A stretch of 64,000 nucleotides of DNA, from the NCBI GenBank assembly GCA_025618425.1, contig CM046842.1:28297668-28361667 (forward strand), in the 5' to 3' direction. Positions 34,993 to 49,200 of this stretch are shown here, in pieces. Each line of letters opens with the position of its first letter. Position 1 is the first letter of the stretch. The stretch is from Heliocidaris tuberculata (Eukaryota > Echinodermata > Echinoidea > Camarodonta > Echinometridae). The notes below the pieces were generated by a model, which was not told the DNA's origin, did not search any database, and saw only the letters and a list, made by a program, of their open reading frames with translations. The position numbers were made by a program, and so were the translations under genes.

Positions 34993-37900
34993 TACTACTA
35001 CTACTACTACTACTACTATTCTTATTATTACGCAGTCAAACATTATCCCCAGCGTGGTTGTTCTATTGTAAGGGTAAATTAAGGGCAAAGCTAGGTCACC
35101 ACAATCAAAGGCAGATAATTGAAAAAAAGGACAGCAGCAGCTTTCGCGTTTGTGTTGGTATGATGCTCTACTTGCAATAAATGACGCACATAGTACCATG
35201 GTTAGGGTAACTAATTACATTACGACTGGCCGGGCATTCATGTTATCTGTATGAGGTTTTTATTATCATTAACTCATAGCCCGCTATTGTCGACCACTGT
35301 CACTTCCGGGTTCTCGCTTCTGTCGATGATCGTCGACAGAAATCACGTAAAAAAGATATAGCACTTTGAAATAATCCAGCAGCCATGGGTTTCATAATGC
35401 ACAGGGCAAAGAGTTAACCTTGCAATATTTTCTCCACTTTACTGAAATTCGCGTATTGGGCGATTTCGTGCAATGAGTCCCATACTACATATGTGTTGTT
35501 TGTGGGTTTTTTTTTTACACAGTTTAACCAAGAAATGAAGAATGTCCCAATATGACAATTGAATAAAAGTACTATCTAGTAATTCCACCTACCGCCCCCC
35601 CCCCCCCCACACACACACTTTTTTGAGTAGACACGTTTGATTAAAATCTTGGACAGAAGGTTCGAAAGTTGTCATTAATTAGTGACATCAAATCTGCCCC
35701 CCCCCCCTCCCCTTCAAAAACGCTCCGCAGCCCCTGTATTATAGTCAGTGTCATATTACGGGGTTTTACGTTCATGTATGAAACATGTCATATGTCGTAC
35801 GGGACACTCTGCACGGAATCGTCCATTTTTTTCTTGGTTGGAAATTATAAGGGTACAGAAGTAAACGGAACTTTATAGCCTGCAATAGGGGTATACCTTT
35901 CTGTGGGCTTCCAGTAGCTAGTTCACGAGATTGCCCTCTAGGTTGTGATCCCAGGGGGTCCTAGAAACCATTTCTTGTCAAATAACATTCCATAAATGTG
36001 GTTTGAAAGACTGAAATGATTATAATGCAATCTACCATTCGCACGTCAGAGACACCGGTGCGTGTGTATGCGGAGATCGAGAGTCGTATCTTTATTTATA
36101 TTGGTTCCTAGTATAGAAACTCCGTGTCAGCAGTAAGAAGAAAACCTTTTTTTAAATTCGATTCAATTCAATTCAAATTAACATTTAGTTTCTTCCATCG
36201 TTTTTGTGGACATTTAACATTTAGTCAAATAGTGCAATATAATTATAAAGTAACATATTTAGAATCAAATAACTTTAAATACAAGGAAGAAGGCGCTAAT
36301 CCCAGTAAGCTTACACTTGTAACATGTACGCCTGAGAACACAAGTACAATATAAATAGAAGAAAAAAAGCGGGATATCTGGTACTTTTCCTTTCCTCGAG
36401 GGTAAATCCCATATCATCTAACCCTTCTGTTACCATTCTTAGAGCATAATCCAATGCTATAATGAATATGTATGATGCTAAAGTATCTCCTTGGAGCACT
36501 CATGCTAAGATGGTAAAGGAGTCAGTCTCTCCGTCTGGTAAACGTTCTTGAGCTGTGGTATCCTTATATAGCAACCATACTACTGTAAATTTTGTGTGTG
36601 GTATTCCGTAGGCTCTTAAGATTTCTTACATATTCTTTCTACTAAGAGAATCTGAGGCCTTCTTAAAATCCACAAATGTAAGCACTGCTGAGAGATGTTT
36701 TAATTTAATACCTGCTACCAGGCTTCTCAAAGTTAGAATTTGCTCTACTGTAGACCTTCCTGGACGAAATCCATTCTGGTTCTTGCGGACAAGATTCTAT
36801 TCAAAAGCATTTTGTTGAGTACTTTTGCAGCTACTGGGGTCAGTGCTTATACCACGGTAGTTTTTAGGAGTACTGAGATCTCCTTTTTTTGTACGGGAAT
36901 GATTATGCTCTTTGACCGCAAATTTGGTTTCTCAGCATTGATAAGCATTCTGTTTCATACTTCCAAAAGCTATCGGTTAAGGGCAGTAGGGCACCAGGCT
37001 TCCATACCTCTGACGGGATTCCATCCACACCTGGACATTTATCATAGGAGAGGGAGGTAATTGCCACTTTAAGTTCTCCAATGGTGAATTTGTTTGTTTT
37101 GATTGGGAGTGTCTCTTGAACTGTCTTCCTTACTGAGTTGTTGTCATTTGGTGGCAGCTGACCAAGAAGATATTAAGTAAAGTGATCTTTCCACTGGTTT
37201 AGTCTCTCTTTGGGGTGTATTACCTCTAAGCTGCCCCACTGCGGTAGAGGCCTTTCCAGTGATCTCTTTCACAAAATCCCATACTTTCCTGTTCTGCATC
37301 AATCTCGATCTCAGTACATTTTTGAGCTATGTGATTTGACTGCTCTTCATCGTATGCATCCTGGATATCTTTCTTGGCTTTGTCAAGTGTTTCTGCATGT
37401 TCGGCATTTGGTGTGCTATTCTTTTTATTGCATGCTTCCTTAAGGCGTTTCCTTTTCTCCCTGATCTTTTCGTTTTATCATGGCACCCGTTTCTTCTTTC
37501 CCTTTCTCGCTGGTTCATAATTATTTTGCCTGCATCTTCGTGTGCTTCCAGTAGTGAGGAGTAAATACCATACAATTAATAATAATAATTATTGAATGAC
37601 TTTCGTTCGTGGGACACAAGAGTATATCGCACTCGCTTTGAAAATATTTCACTCGTCGTGCCGACACGTAGCTCATAGATCGTGCGATATACCTTTGTAT
37701 CCCACTCAAGGCCATTCAATATTATATAAATATTTCCCCCTTGATTGCCCTAGCTTGGTCGGGGAGGAAGTCCTGCAAGTTCACACCCAGGCAGCCAAGC
37801 TGGCAAACCTTCAATCAATCAACCAATCATCAATTAATTTTCTTTCATGTATGAATAATTTGTTTTATCTCGATGTATGTTGCCAAATGAATAATAAATA

Positions 37901-40200
37901 AATAAGTTAATCAGGTGTGACCCAGGGTTCAATTTTGGGGATATTTATAGTTGCGCCATAAGTTACGCAGTCAAACATTATCACGAGTGATATTGATCTA
38001 TTGTAATGGTTAAATTAAGGGCAAATCTAGGTCACCACAATCAAAAGACCAAAATTAAGAAAGGACAACAGCAGCATTTACTGTAGTGATGGTATGACGC
38101 TCTTCTTGCAATAAATGACGCACGTCCATGTTACCACGGTTAGGAATAATAACATGAATACTGGCCCGGCATTCGTGTGATTAATCTATGAGGTTATAAT
38201 GAAACTTTGATGGTTATTTACTTTTTTCAATATTTTCTTAACTTCACTGAAATTCACGTATTGTGCGATCCCCTGCAGTATTTACCGTTCGATCGACATG
38301 TGTTTTAAAAAAAACATATTTTATCAAAAAATTAAGAATGTGTCCATATGACAATCGAATAATGGTACCATCTGGTATCACCACTTATTATAGTCATTGT
38401 CATACCAAGATATTTTTTGTTCATGGATAAATGTCATATGTCGTGCGGGACACTCCTTGATTGGAACTTATAAGGGTAATGCAATCAACCATTCGCACTT
38501 CAGAGACACTAGTGCGTGTGTGCAATGCAGAGATCTAGGGTCATATCTTTATTTTTATTGGATCCTAGTACACTCTAAAAACTAAAGTGTCAAATCACCA
38601 TTTAAATGGGCCGAGGAGTGACCATTTTTGCAAAATGGTAGATCAACACTTGTAACATGCTGGATGCAACATTATAAAGGCTGAATCCAGCAGGTTAAGA
38701 GAGTTAATCTACCTCCTTGAAAAAGTGGTCACTCCTTTTATTTATTCATGAGGAATTCCACTATCACAGCTAGTGGAATTCTTCATGAATAAATAATAAA
38801 GCATTCAAACACTGGCCATTGTCCAGGACCATTTTCTGGGTGTTAACCACGCACTCCCATACACACCAATTGACCCCCGTGCAAAGTTAAAGTTTTGTAC
38901 AGAGGGTTGAAAATAGAGCAAAATCTGAACCCTAACTTAAAAATGAATCTTGAATTTAATGAAACTGATTTATGCTTTCATTTTTAAATTACCTCCAACA
39001 AAATTGTACACTATTCAGCTGTTGCTCATGTCAATGTCAGTGTTATCTGATTATAGTTTTTGAACTATTAAGGATCAAAAGTAGGACATGTTTTTTGCAA
39101 CACCTAGTATATACAGTGCGTATAAAAAAAAAAAAACGTTACACTTTGGGAAAAGTCTGTCAAAATTTCATTTTAAAATATTTAGAAGATTTTTTCATGT
39201 CGATAGATGCCCAATAATCTCATCTATCAAGTGCCACTAACAAAACAAATTTTCGTTCACGCTTGGGTAAAAACTGACTGTTTTTGTCCAAAGTGTGAAA
39301 AGTGGCTTGCGCCAAATTGAAAGAAGAGGGAAAATTAAACCAGCAGTTCGAATAAGTACTCCCATTCAAACAAATTGCTTTTTTGCATAAATTTATGATT
39401 ATGTAATGATAGTCCATGAATTTTGTGTGCATTTTCTATCATTATTTTAACTCTTTCAGTGCCGATGTCACGTATATGTGACAGATAGACTTGTCATTTT
39501 TATTCAGCAATTGCTCGACCACAGGAAAGGTATATGGTGGTCAATGTATATCAAAATTTTGAGCATAAATCAAGCATTCTAAATATATGATTGTAATTAT
39601 ATGCTACCATAGAAATTTTCAGAGAAAATTGCTAATTTTTAAAAAGATATTACCTTATTTCAACCGTAAACAACAGTAAACAAATGAGAAACCACAAAAT
39701 AATGGACAAAAAAGAAACTGAAATATAATTTTCAATGATTCTTATGCATGAAGTTGGGTAAAGTAATAATGTTTGGTATCATAAGAAATGGTAATAAATT
39801 TCCTACAAGTTTTGTACAGAATATTTTGTGAAATGATAGATCGTTAATGAAGTGTAGACATTTGAAAAGTGAGCATTGATCACGTTTTGGTAAAATTCTG
39901 AAGAGAGCTAAACCCCTTGGCACAGTAAGAGTTAATGATTTCATAGCTTTATTCATGGGTGAGAATTATTAATGTGTAATTATTTCAAGATCTTTTAAGC
40001 ACAGCATTTACAATTCACAGAAACATCAAATCCGCATGCCAGCCATTCAGTGAAGAAGAAAGCGTGAACGAAAATTTGTTTTGTTAGTGGCACTTGATAG
40101 ATAAGACTATTGGGCATCTATCGGCATGAAAAAATCTTTCAAATATTTTGAAATGTAATTTTGACAGATTTTGCAAAAGTGTAACGTTTTTTTATACGCC

Positions 40201-40240
<40 letters not shown>

Positions 40241-43200
40241 CTCTCTCTCTCAGAGAGATGAAGTAACTTTCGCAACTCTTTTTCTGTGCGGTTAGTGCCA
40301 GGTTTTCAAGTACTATTCAAGCTTGTTAAACTTGAATCACATGGCAGGAACTTTTTTCAAATCTCTGGAGCAGTCCCATGTATTGACTTTGGAGGGATGC
40401 ATGTGTGTGTTTCTACTATACTGATTACTGTACTATGCACGGCAACACATTGTTCTTCCTATACACAACTATGTAAATGCTCTGTAGCTGTACCTGTTCT
40501 ACTATGAACTCTGCAATGTGCTATTGTCGAGTGTGTCTATGAGTGCTGTAACCTGATCTGTGCCCTATACCTCTGCTGATCACTGTGCCTTTGTTTCGGC
40601 TGTGCTCTCGCGCGCGCGCGCTCTCTCTCTCTCTCTCTCTCTCACACTCTCCCCTGCAACGTGGTATTCAAACATGCCTCCTAAATTTTCTTCCCCTGCT
40701 GAAATGGCTCGCCATGTCATCAGCGAGCTCCAGCATAGTGATGCTTTTATAAGCATTATTAAAAATGCAGTTAAGGAAGCTGTAAATGATCTAGTGATGA
40801 CGAGGCTAGAGGAGCAGGAGGGGAGGCTGCTGGAGTTGGAGAGCCAGGTGAAGACCCAGAAGGAGGAGATCGAGCGTCTGAAGTCAACACAAAAGGTCGA
40901 TCAAGAAGCAATTAGGAGCCTGGAGAGGAGAGCGGAATCTCAGGAGCAGGATGCACGGCGCAACAACATCCGCATCCATGGCCTCGAGGAATCTGCTGGG
41001 GAGTTGATGGAGGAGGTAATTTGTCATCTGGCTGCTTCCAAACTTGGCTTCCAGATCTCACCAAGCGATATCGAGAGGGCCTACCGTGTGCCTGCCAGCA
41101 CTGATGGAAAGGCAGGGGGTCGGCGTCAGGTGCGGGGACCCCGCGCTGTCGTGGTTCACTTTGCAGCACACCGCACAAAGGCAGGTCTGATGCGATCTCG
41201 CTCGGGCCTGAAGGGTTCAGGAATTTTCCTGAACGAGAACTTACTGCACACAACCAGAAGATTTTTATGCTGCCCGACGCTGCGATAAGGAATCCAGGGC
41301 TTGGACCAATGATGGCCGCATCTTTGTTGGAATCTCCAACTCGAGTGGCGGCTATAAGAAAAAACTCATCTCATGTGAAGAAGACATTGAAAAACTGTAG
41401 CCGTTACTTTAGTCTAGTTTTTACTGAGCACCCACCCAAATAAACTTTGCTTCACGTTTCATGCTCTGTGGTATTTATTATATTTGTTGTCTATTGTAAT
41501 GCTCCTGGCACTGCACTATTTCTTATACCTTTTTTCATTTACTGTACTCTTTTTGTTTTTATCTTTCCCAACGTTCTTCTATTTATTCTTGGAAATTGTT
41601 TTTGCGTTGTTCTATGTTCATGTTTCTTGTTTTGCAGACTCTATTCCCTTTCATTTTTCTTTGTTTTTCTGTATACATGATGGGCAGGCGCGCCGGAAGC
41701 AGTTGGGGATTGGGAGGGGGGCAAACATTCAAGGGGGCTCACCTTTCAAGGGCTCATGTCTTCTCACCCCTAAAAAAAAAACTCACACGCTTTCCCACCC
41801 TCTCACAACAATACAGACGCACCTACACACCTCTCAGAATATTTCGCTATTAAACACGTCTAATACAAAACCTCCACTACGTTAAAGTTAAAAGTTTGAA
41901 TGCTTTATCTGTCTTCAGTGATCTCCATGCACGAAAAATGAATACAAAGACTTACAATTACGTAATAAAGCAATCAAGCTTTTAATATACACACGATTTT
42001 TACTCCTTTACTACTGATTTTTTTTTTTTTTAGGGGGGGCTTTTTTTTGGGGGGGGCGAAAATGCATTTTGCCCCCCTCACTTTTTCGTTGGGGGGGGGG
42101 GGAGACTGCCCCCCTGCCCCCCCCCCCCACTTCCGGCGCCTATGATAATGGGAGATTGTCTTTTTATCTCACCTTGCTGCTTGCCATATTAGTTTGTTGT
42201 TGGTTTTCCCGTTCATCGTCTTTTATCCTTCTTTTTTTTTCCTATTGTCATGTAATGACATGATTTATTAAGTGAGATTTGAATTAATTGTTTTTGTTAC
42301 GACTGGAATTTGTTTAGGCGACTGGTCAAGAAACTACGTAGTAGCCACGCTTACGTTACTAACACAGCAGTTTGCTAATCGTCCGAGTTTCGCAAAGTTT
42401 TGTTTGGTTGATTACTTCCAAATTTCATTTTTTAACTCCTGAATTTTCACCCCATACATGAAGGTATGTTTTTAGAATATTTTCATGATTTTTTGTTAGG
42501 ATATAACTAAAATAAGTAGTGCTTATTGTATCAAAGTGTGCTTGAGGGTTTACGGTTTGGAGTGCATTCATTCATGCACAGATTACGTTGATGGTCAAGG
42601 TTATTGACGTTAAAAGTGAAAGTGCCTTTGTTCTTATCTTGAAAAGGAAAAGTGATTAGTATGAAATTATCATTTTGGTTGATATAGAATGTGTAAGAGT
42701 CACAGTTTGAGACAAATCGTGTAAATGGCGTGTAATAACGTTTATGTGAGGAACTATATTTTTTATATTTTGTTTGGATTTCTTAGAAATCGCTCTACGC
42801 ACAATTTCGGCTGCGGAGTGATATTGCAAACAAATTTCTGTGTGATAAGGCACGTTTAGACTTAAAGTTAGGCGTTTCATGAGAAGATATTGTTTTTGCT
42901 AATGCATTTGATTTAGCATTAAGAAGAAATGTCAGAAAGAAAAGTAAGGGTACATTTCTACCTAATGTTCAAATTTGAAGTTGAAATTGATTGTTTCTGT
43001 CAAATTCTCAGTTTTGGCATTGACTATTAGGCCTAAGGCAATGGTTGAAGTTAGCACTGAGTTCTGTTTGGAAATTGGATTATTTACTGGGAAAGTTTGT
43101 TGCACAATCATTACTAGGACACATGTAATTTAGGGAAATATGCATATTTATATGTTTCCATATTTTTAAAAGTACTTTCTGGATTCATTCTCTTTATTGA

Positions 43201-46200
43201 AAAAAAAAAGATTAATTGCAAAATTCACTTTGGAAGATACCATTATTATAAATGAGAGAAAACTCATTATTCTTATTCATCACAGTTAATGTGAACTTGT
43301 TTAACAGGTTTGTGAGACTACAGTGTAACTTTACATGACTGTGTGCAAGCATTGATCTTATGAATGTTTTTTCTTGTTTGTTTGGTTTACAGGGTAACCA
43401 ACACAGTTGTTGAATTTTTTATCTGCTTTCTGACGTTTGTATACCACAAGAGATTAAAGAAGGCAACAAGAAAAACAAGTTACACGCCTGATCTCTTCCC
43501 TTTATTGCAACAACGTGTAAACGATTTGGAAGTCTATTCAGTCCATCACAATCTTCAACAACTCGTGTAAGTTTTTCTGGAACTTTCTTCTTCAAGTGTC
43601 ACTAGAAGTCAACAGCACCATGACTGACTCCAATAAGCTGAAGCTCTCAAGAAGAAACACAAAGGGTAAATTGACCCGAACCCTTTTGATGATCCAAAGT
43701 ATTCTTGAAAATGATGCTGCTGATTTGGAAACATTAAAGGGATATGTTACTAAAGCGGAAGAACAGTTTCATCGGGTGGAGGAGAGGCATGCTGAGTTAA
43801 TTGACTCCATTGTGGCTGAATCACAATTCGATGAGGAGGAGAAATGGATGACCGAATGTGAAAAGGAATTTGTTCAAGTTCTCATCCAAGCAAGGCATTT
43901 AATTAATCGTCTCTCTCACTCCTCAAGTAATACGGATTCAATGTCAACTTCTCCAACACACACTGCATCGCCAGGTCCTTCAGAGTCTGTGAACCCAGGA
44001 ACCTCGGTACCAATGTCTAGTCAAGCGCCACCCACACCAGCTCCTGTTTCAATGCAGCCAACATCGTCTACTCCAAAGATGGCACGGATGAAATTCCCAA
44101 CCTTTAGTGGGGATTTGAAGGACTACAATCGGTTTAAGGAGTTATTTGTCCACTGTGCAGGAGGCTTAACTGAGATTGAATGTTTCTATCAGCTCACAGA
44201 GGCAATGGTCAACAACAGAGAACGCAGTATGATTAAAGGATGCATTAGCGTTCAGCGTGCATGGGAAGTGTTGGATGAATACTATGGAGATCAAGACAAG
44301 GTGGTAGATAGTCTACTGAAAGAGCTAGATGACTTGAAGCCTTACGAGTATAAAGGGAAAGTCAGTCTGCCTGCCATGAGACGGTTCGTCCAGACTCTAC
44401 AAACGTTTGAGACTCAGGCAGAGACTGTGGGTCTCTCAGGCGAACTGAATAGCAGAATTTTGCTAAGCAGTATTAGGCACAAATTACCGGAAGAGCACCG
44501 CATAGCTTTCTTCAAAAGTGTTAGAGACGAACACACACCAGATACACTGACTGGCCTTGTGAGGTGGCTATACAGCCAATTACTGTTGCTTGATAAGGCC
44601 AAACCTGCTCGTACCGAAACACCAACACCACACAAGAATGACAAGACCAGTAGGTCCTAAAACTCTGCCACAGTTAGTTCATCTCCCAGACCACATGGGA
44701 AAGGTTCTCGTCCTGAGGTACCAAAGTGTGCATTGCACAAGGATTCAAATACACACTATCTGAAAACTTGTAACAAGTTCCGGGGACTAGATCTGAAGGA
44801 GAAATATGACATAATGAAAAAACACAGTATCTGCAATCGCTGTGGACATAACAACTGTGTAGCTGGGAAACCTCCGTATGATCTTAGTTCTTGCCAATTT
44901 GCTTCTCCCTGTAGTATCCGGACATGTGGAAGTGATGCTCATTTCTCAGCTGTCTGTCCAGTGGTGTATGGGGATAACGTAAGTTCTCTGAGCCAGTCGA
45001 GTGATCCTCCAGGACTGTTAAACGCCAACGCAAGATCCTATCACTCAGGCCCAAATCCGGTCAATGTAACTACTGCCACAGGAACTCAACTAGGTGGTAT
45101 TCTCCCAACAGTTATGGGCTATCTTCGAATTGGCAACACTCGTCATTTGGTCCGCATACTGCTTGATGGCGGCAGCCAAGCAACCCTTGTCAGAGAGGGG
45201 ATCCTTCCACGGACGGAGCATGATAGGTATCAAGATCATGAGCTAACACTGGTTGGTGGAAACACAATCTCACGTAGGTTGAGAGTCATTGATTGTCACA
45301 TAGAGGACCTGAAAGGGAAACGTTCTTACCCTCTGACAGTGACAGAGATCGACAAGCCTTGTGGGAATGCTCCAGTTATTCAAGCTGACGATCTATACCA
45401 GTATGACCACTTGAGTGATATTGAGGTTAGCACTGCTCCTTCAGTAACCATCGATGTCCTGCTGGGAGTGGATAACACCCATCTTATGATCTGGGAAGAG
45501 TTCAAACGTGGTCAGAGATCTGATGACCCAGTTGCAGTTCGTTGCCCCTTGGGATGGTTCATCCAAGGAGGCCGTTCTTCCAGTACTACTCAACTCTTGA
45601 ACTACCTGAATGTCTCAGCTGTTGGTCCCATAGAGGAATTCATCGGGTTAGAGACTATGGGATTGGAACCCAAAAGATGTAGATGTTCATCAGACTTCCT
45701 AGACAGGAATGCCACAGAAATCATGCAGCAAAGTATGTCTCAACTTCCGATTGGAGCCTACATCCGGAAGTGGCACTTCCATGGAGGAAATCTCCTGAGA
45801 ATTTACCAGACAACTACGAGTATGCTGTCAAGAGACAAAAACTTCTTGAGAAGCAGTTTGCTAATAGACCTGACGAGTGGGAGGTGTACTGTAAACAAAT
45901 GAGGGATCAGCTTAAGAGAGGCGTTTCTAGACACGTGACAGAGGAAGAGATGAGACAAGATCGGGCCGCAGGAAAGAATATGTGGTTTCTTCCGCATTTT
46001 GCAGTCACGAAGGATTCTTCTACTACTCCTGTCAGAGTAGTTTATGATGGGAAGGCCCGATTCCAAGGACACGCACTTAATGACTACCTGATGAAAGGGG
46101 AGAATGTGAACTCTGATCTCTTTGAAGTTGCCTTACGTTTCAGAGAACAGGAGGTTGGAGTCATTGCTGACATAAGCAAGATGTACCAGGCAATCAGAAT

Positions 46201-49200
46201 TAAGCCAGATGATGCCAGATTCCATCGTTTCATCTTCAGAGAGAATCCAAGCCACCCAATGCAAGTGTTTGAGCTTACTACAGTAACATTCGGGGACAAA
46301 CCATCTCCGACAGCTGCCATCATCGCACTCAGGCATGTTGTCCAAGAACATGCTCCGCAGGATGAGAGTCTGAAAGAAGTAGTCTCCAAGCAGTTCTATA
46401 TGAATGATTTGAATGAGTCCGTTCCTGACGTGAAGCAAGCGCTCGAACTCAAATCGAAACTCACAGATATCCTGGGGAAAGGCAAGTTCAACTTACGCAA
46501 ATGGCAGTCCAATGAGCGGGAGGTTTGCGATGAAAGTGAGGATACTAAGTCTGCTACCATACTGGGCACTAGGTGGAATCTGGAGAAAGACACTTTGAGT
46601 GTCAAAGAGGTGAAGCCTGACAAGGGTATACCAACCAAACGTAGCATCCTGAAGCAGACAGCATCGTATTATGATGTTTTTGGCATACTGTCGGGGATAC
46701 TTGTCCGGCCAAAAATCCTCCTACAAAAGCTATGGCAATTGAACCTAGATTGGGATACACCCATCAAACCCCAAGGAGAACTCTGTGCAGTACTAGATGC
46801 CATAAACAAAGATCTGGAAGAAGCAACAGACGTTGAAATACCAAGATGTCTTATCCCAGAGAAGTTCAAAGGAGTGAGACCGTTACCCGAGATGTCATTA
46901 CATGGTGCAAGCGACGCGTCCGAAGACGCAATGGGCATGGGAGTGTGGCTCAGGTGGTCCCACCCAGAAGGCACAGGAGCAGAGCTGTCATTTGTATGTG
47001 CTAGAGCAAGGCTCACACCTCTTAAGCAATCGAGCATGCCCAGAAAAGAACTGCAGGCCATCCTTCTGTTGTCGAGACTGATGTGTACCATCAAATATGC
47101 ACTTCGTTTCAACATAGCATACTGGAAAATATGGACTGACAGTATGACAGCAATCAGCTGGCTGAGGGGGCAATCCAAGTCTTTCCGTGCCTATGTTGCC
47201 TACCGGGTCGGTGAGATAACGACCAGATTTGATCCGATCCAAGACATCGCTTATGTGCCATCTACCCAGAATGCCATCGACTTGGTGTCTAGAGGAGGAA
47301 CTGCAGCTGAGATGAAGCGGGTGTTAGATGGACCTGAGTACCTAAAGCTTCCCCCATCACTGTGGCCCAAAACACCAGAGAATGTCTCAACAGACCCAAA
47401 GGACGCCGAGAGGAAAAAGTTCCACATCCGGAATGCAAAGACATTTGCGTTGAGTGTCAATGCAATGAGCAAGGCGTCACCAATCATTGAAGCTTCGAAA
47501 TTCTCCAGCTGGCCCAAGCTCAAAATGGTCACTGCCAGAGTATTATCTGTGAGAGAACTGCCAAAGGACCAGTGGTTGAAACAACTCACAAATCAGATTT
47601 CCCAATGGCCATCCCGTAAGCTTGTACGAGAGGCTGAGTTGTATTGGATCCGTCAAGCACAGAGGGAAATCAATTTCCAGGATCCAAACATGATGAAGCT
47701 GGAGCCATTTTTTGACGAGGAGACCCAAGCGTTTCGTGTCGGTGGACGAATGGACCGCGCACCAGTATCCTATGATCTACGGCATCCTTACCTTCTCCCA
47801 AAGAAGAGCCACATCAGCTGGTTGATCGTCCAAGACTCCCATACTCACTCTCTTCATGGAGGCCATCTACGCACAGCCGCAGAGGTCAGAAAAAAGTACT
47901 GGATTGTGGGCGATACTAGCATCTCAAAACGTGTTGTCCGTGCATGCATCATCTGCAGAAGACACAGAGGCAAACCTGTTCAGCAGAAGATGTCGGACCT
48001 TCCAGATGTCCGAGTCAGTCGTTGTTCACCCCCATTCCAGACCACCCTAGTTGATTATCTGGGACCAGTGAACGTCAAGTTGAGTCGAAACACTACTATG
48101 AAAGGATACGGTGCAGTTTTCACGTGCGCAGTGACAAGAGCTGTTCATCTGACTTGTGTGCCAGACCTATCCACTGATGCCTTTCTACAAGCCCTTGAAC
48201 GCTTTGTGAGTATCCGAGGAGCTCCATCCATGCTGATAAGTGATAATCAGCAACCATGCAGCATTTTAGTATCTGGTTTTAGCAAAAGAGATTTCAGTTC
48301 TTTTTTAAAATGGTGCGGTCTCTCTATTTCCTTAAGGCTTGGATCGAGACTTTTCCAAAATTGGTTACCTGTAAAGACTAATGTTTTGTGTGCTAAGAGC
48401 GTTCTCGTGCGGGGAAGATGGAACAAGTTTGATTGTCTTGTTGGGTAGTTGTGGAGTGTATTGTTAGTTGTGAAAAGGTCTGACAGAGCATTTGGAAGTT
48501 CATTATTGATTAGTTGGAACATAGGAATGAACCACTATACCTCGACACCTCCACATTTTTCTCTTCAATCTTTATGAAATCTACACAAAGTTTAGAGTAT
48601 ACTACAGAAATACCTTTTTGTTTCATTGACGATGGTTAAACGCTTGTTTAGATGTTGCCAAATAAAAATCACGTCGCATTTTTGGGACATCCTGTATACG
48701 GCCTATGTGGGGAATCCCCACTTTTGCCGCCTGTGTACATTGCGCAAGGAGATTGAGGTCATGTCTTCACTCAAATAAATAAGGTTTATATACCAAAGAT
48801 GTGACTTAGAAGAAGACTAACATTCATGAGGCCATTTTACATTATGCAATTAAACATTGACAATTAAAATCTTCTGATAATCAGGCAACGCTAAAACTTG
48901 GAGAAGAATGATTCTGACATGTTTAAGGAATTAGATCGGGGGGGGGGGGTATTCCTTAAAGCTGTTCGTAAAGTTACGCATGACTTTACGAACGACATGA
49001 ATATGAAGTGCCAGATAGGATGCCCAAAGTTTTTCCTAATGTTTTAACAAAGTGTGACTGTATTTCTAATAACCTCAATTAAATTGTGGCCAAAAATCTA
49101 CTTTGCATTAAAAGTGTTTGTTATAATAATGTTAACCTACATATGCACAGTACAACTTTAGTTGATGCAGTTAAAAATGATTGAGCATCCCATTTGGCTT

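Larger units (their letters stand above)
33861..36120 (+). repeat. Old segmental duplication, left copy
   Basis: Blocks match 37741-38572 in the same order: a 'ttggtcggggaggaag' LINE-tail block ending 'gatgccaaatgaa', a 'gtgacccagg' block, a 'ttacgcagtcaaacattatc' block, 'gcaataaatgacgcac', and a final 'atcgagagtc...atctttattt' block. This copy is longer because it gained two MITEs (33909-33979, 35269-35417), CT tracts, a TTA microsatellite and a C-rich repeat. Confidence 0.65.
42295..48246 (+). mobile_element. BEL/Pao LTR retrotransposon, 3'-truncated
   Basis: A likely left end starts TGTTACGACTGG at 42295, a common LTR-type start; the inner LTR boundary and primer-binding site were not resolved. 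The coding part runs gag-like region (from 43620), protease-like region, reverse transcriptase, RNase H and integrase, in BEL/Pao order. It is broken by an in-frame TAA (44658-44660), a frame change near 45745 and truncation inside the integrase core at 48245. No right LTR is present. The break coincides exactly with the left edge of the 7.28-kb duplication. It is inactive and lies in intron 2 of gene C in sense orientation. Confidence 0.85.

Noticed and set aside
34222..35199. Long open frames rich in Arg/Glu, Ser/Leu, Ile or Tyr
   Set aside because: They are low-complexity translations of CT and TTA repeats.
48247..48448. C-terminal extension of the BEL/Pao integrase frame
   Set aside because: The sequence is antisense to a LINE C-terminal frame and begins exactly at the duplication breakpoint.
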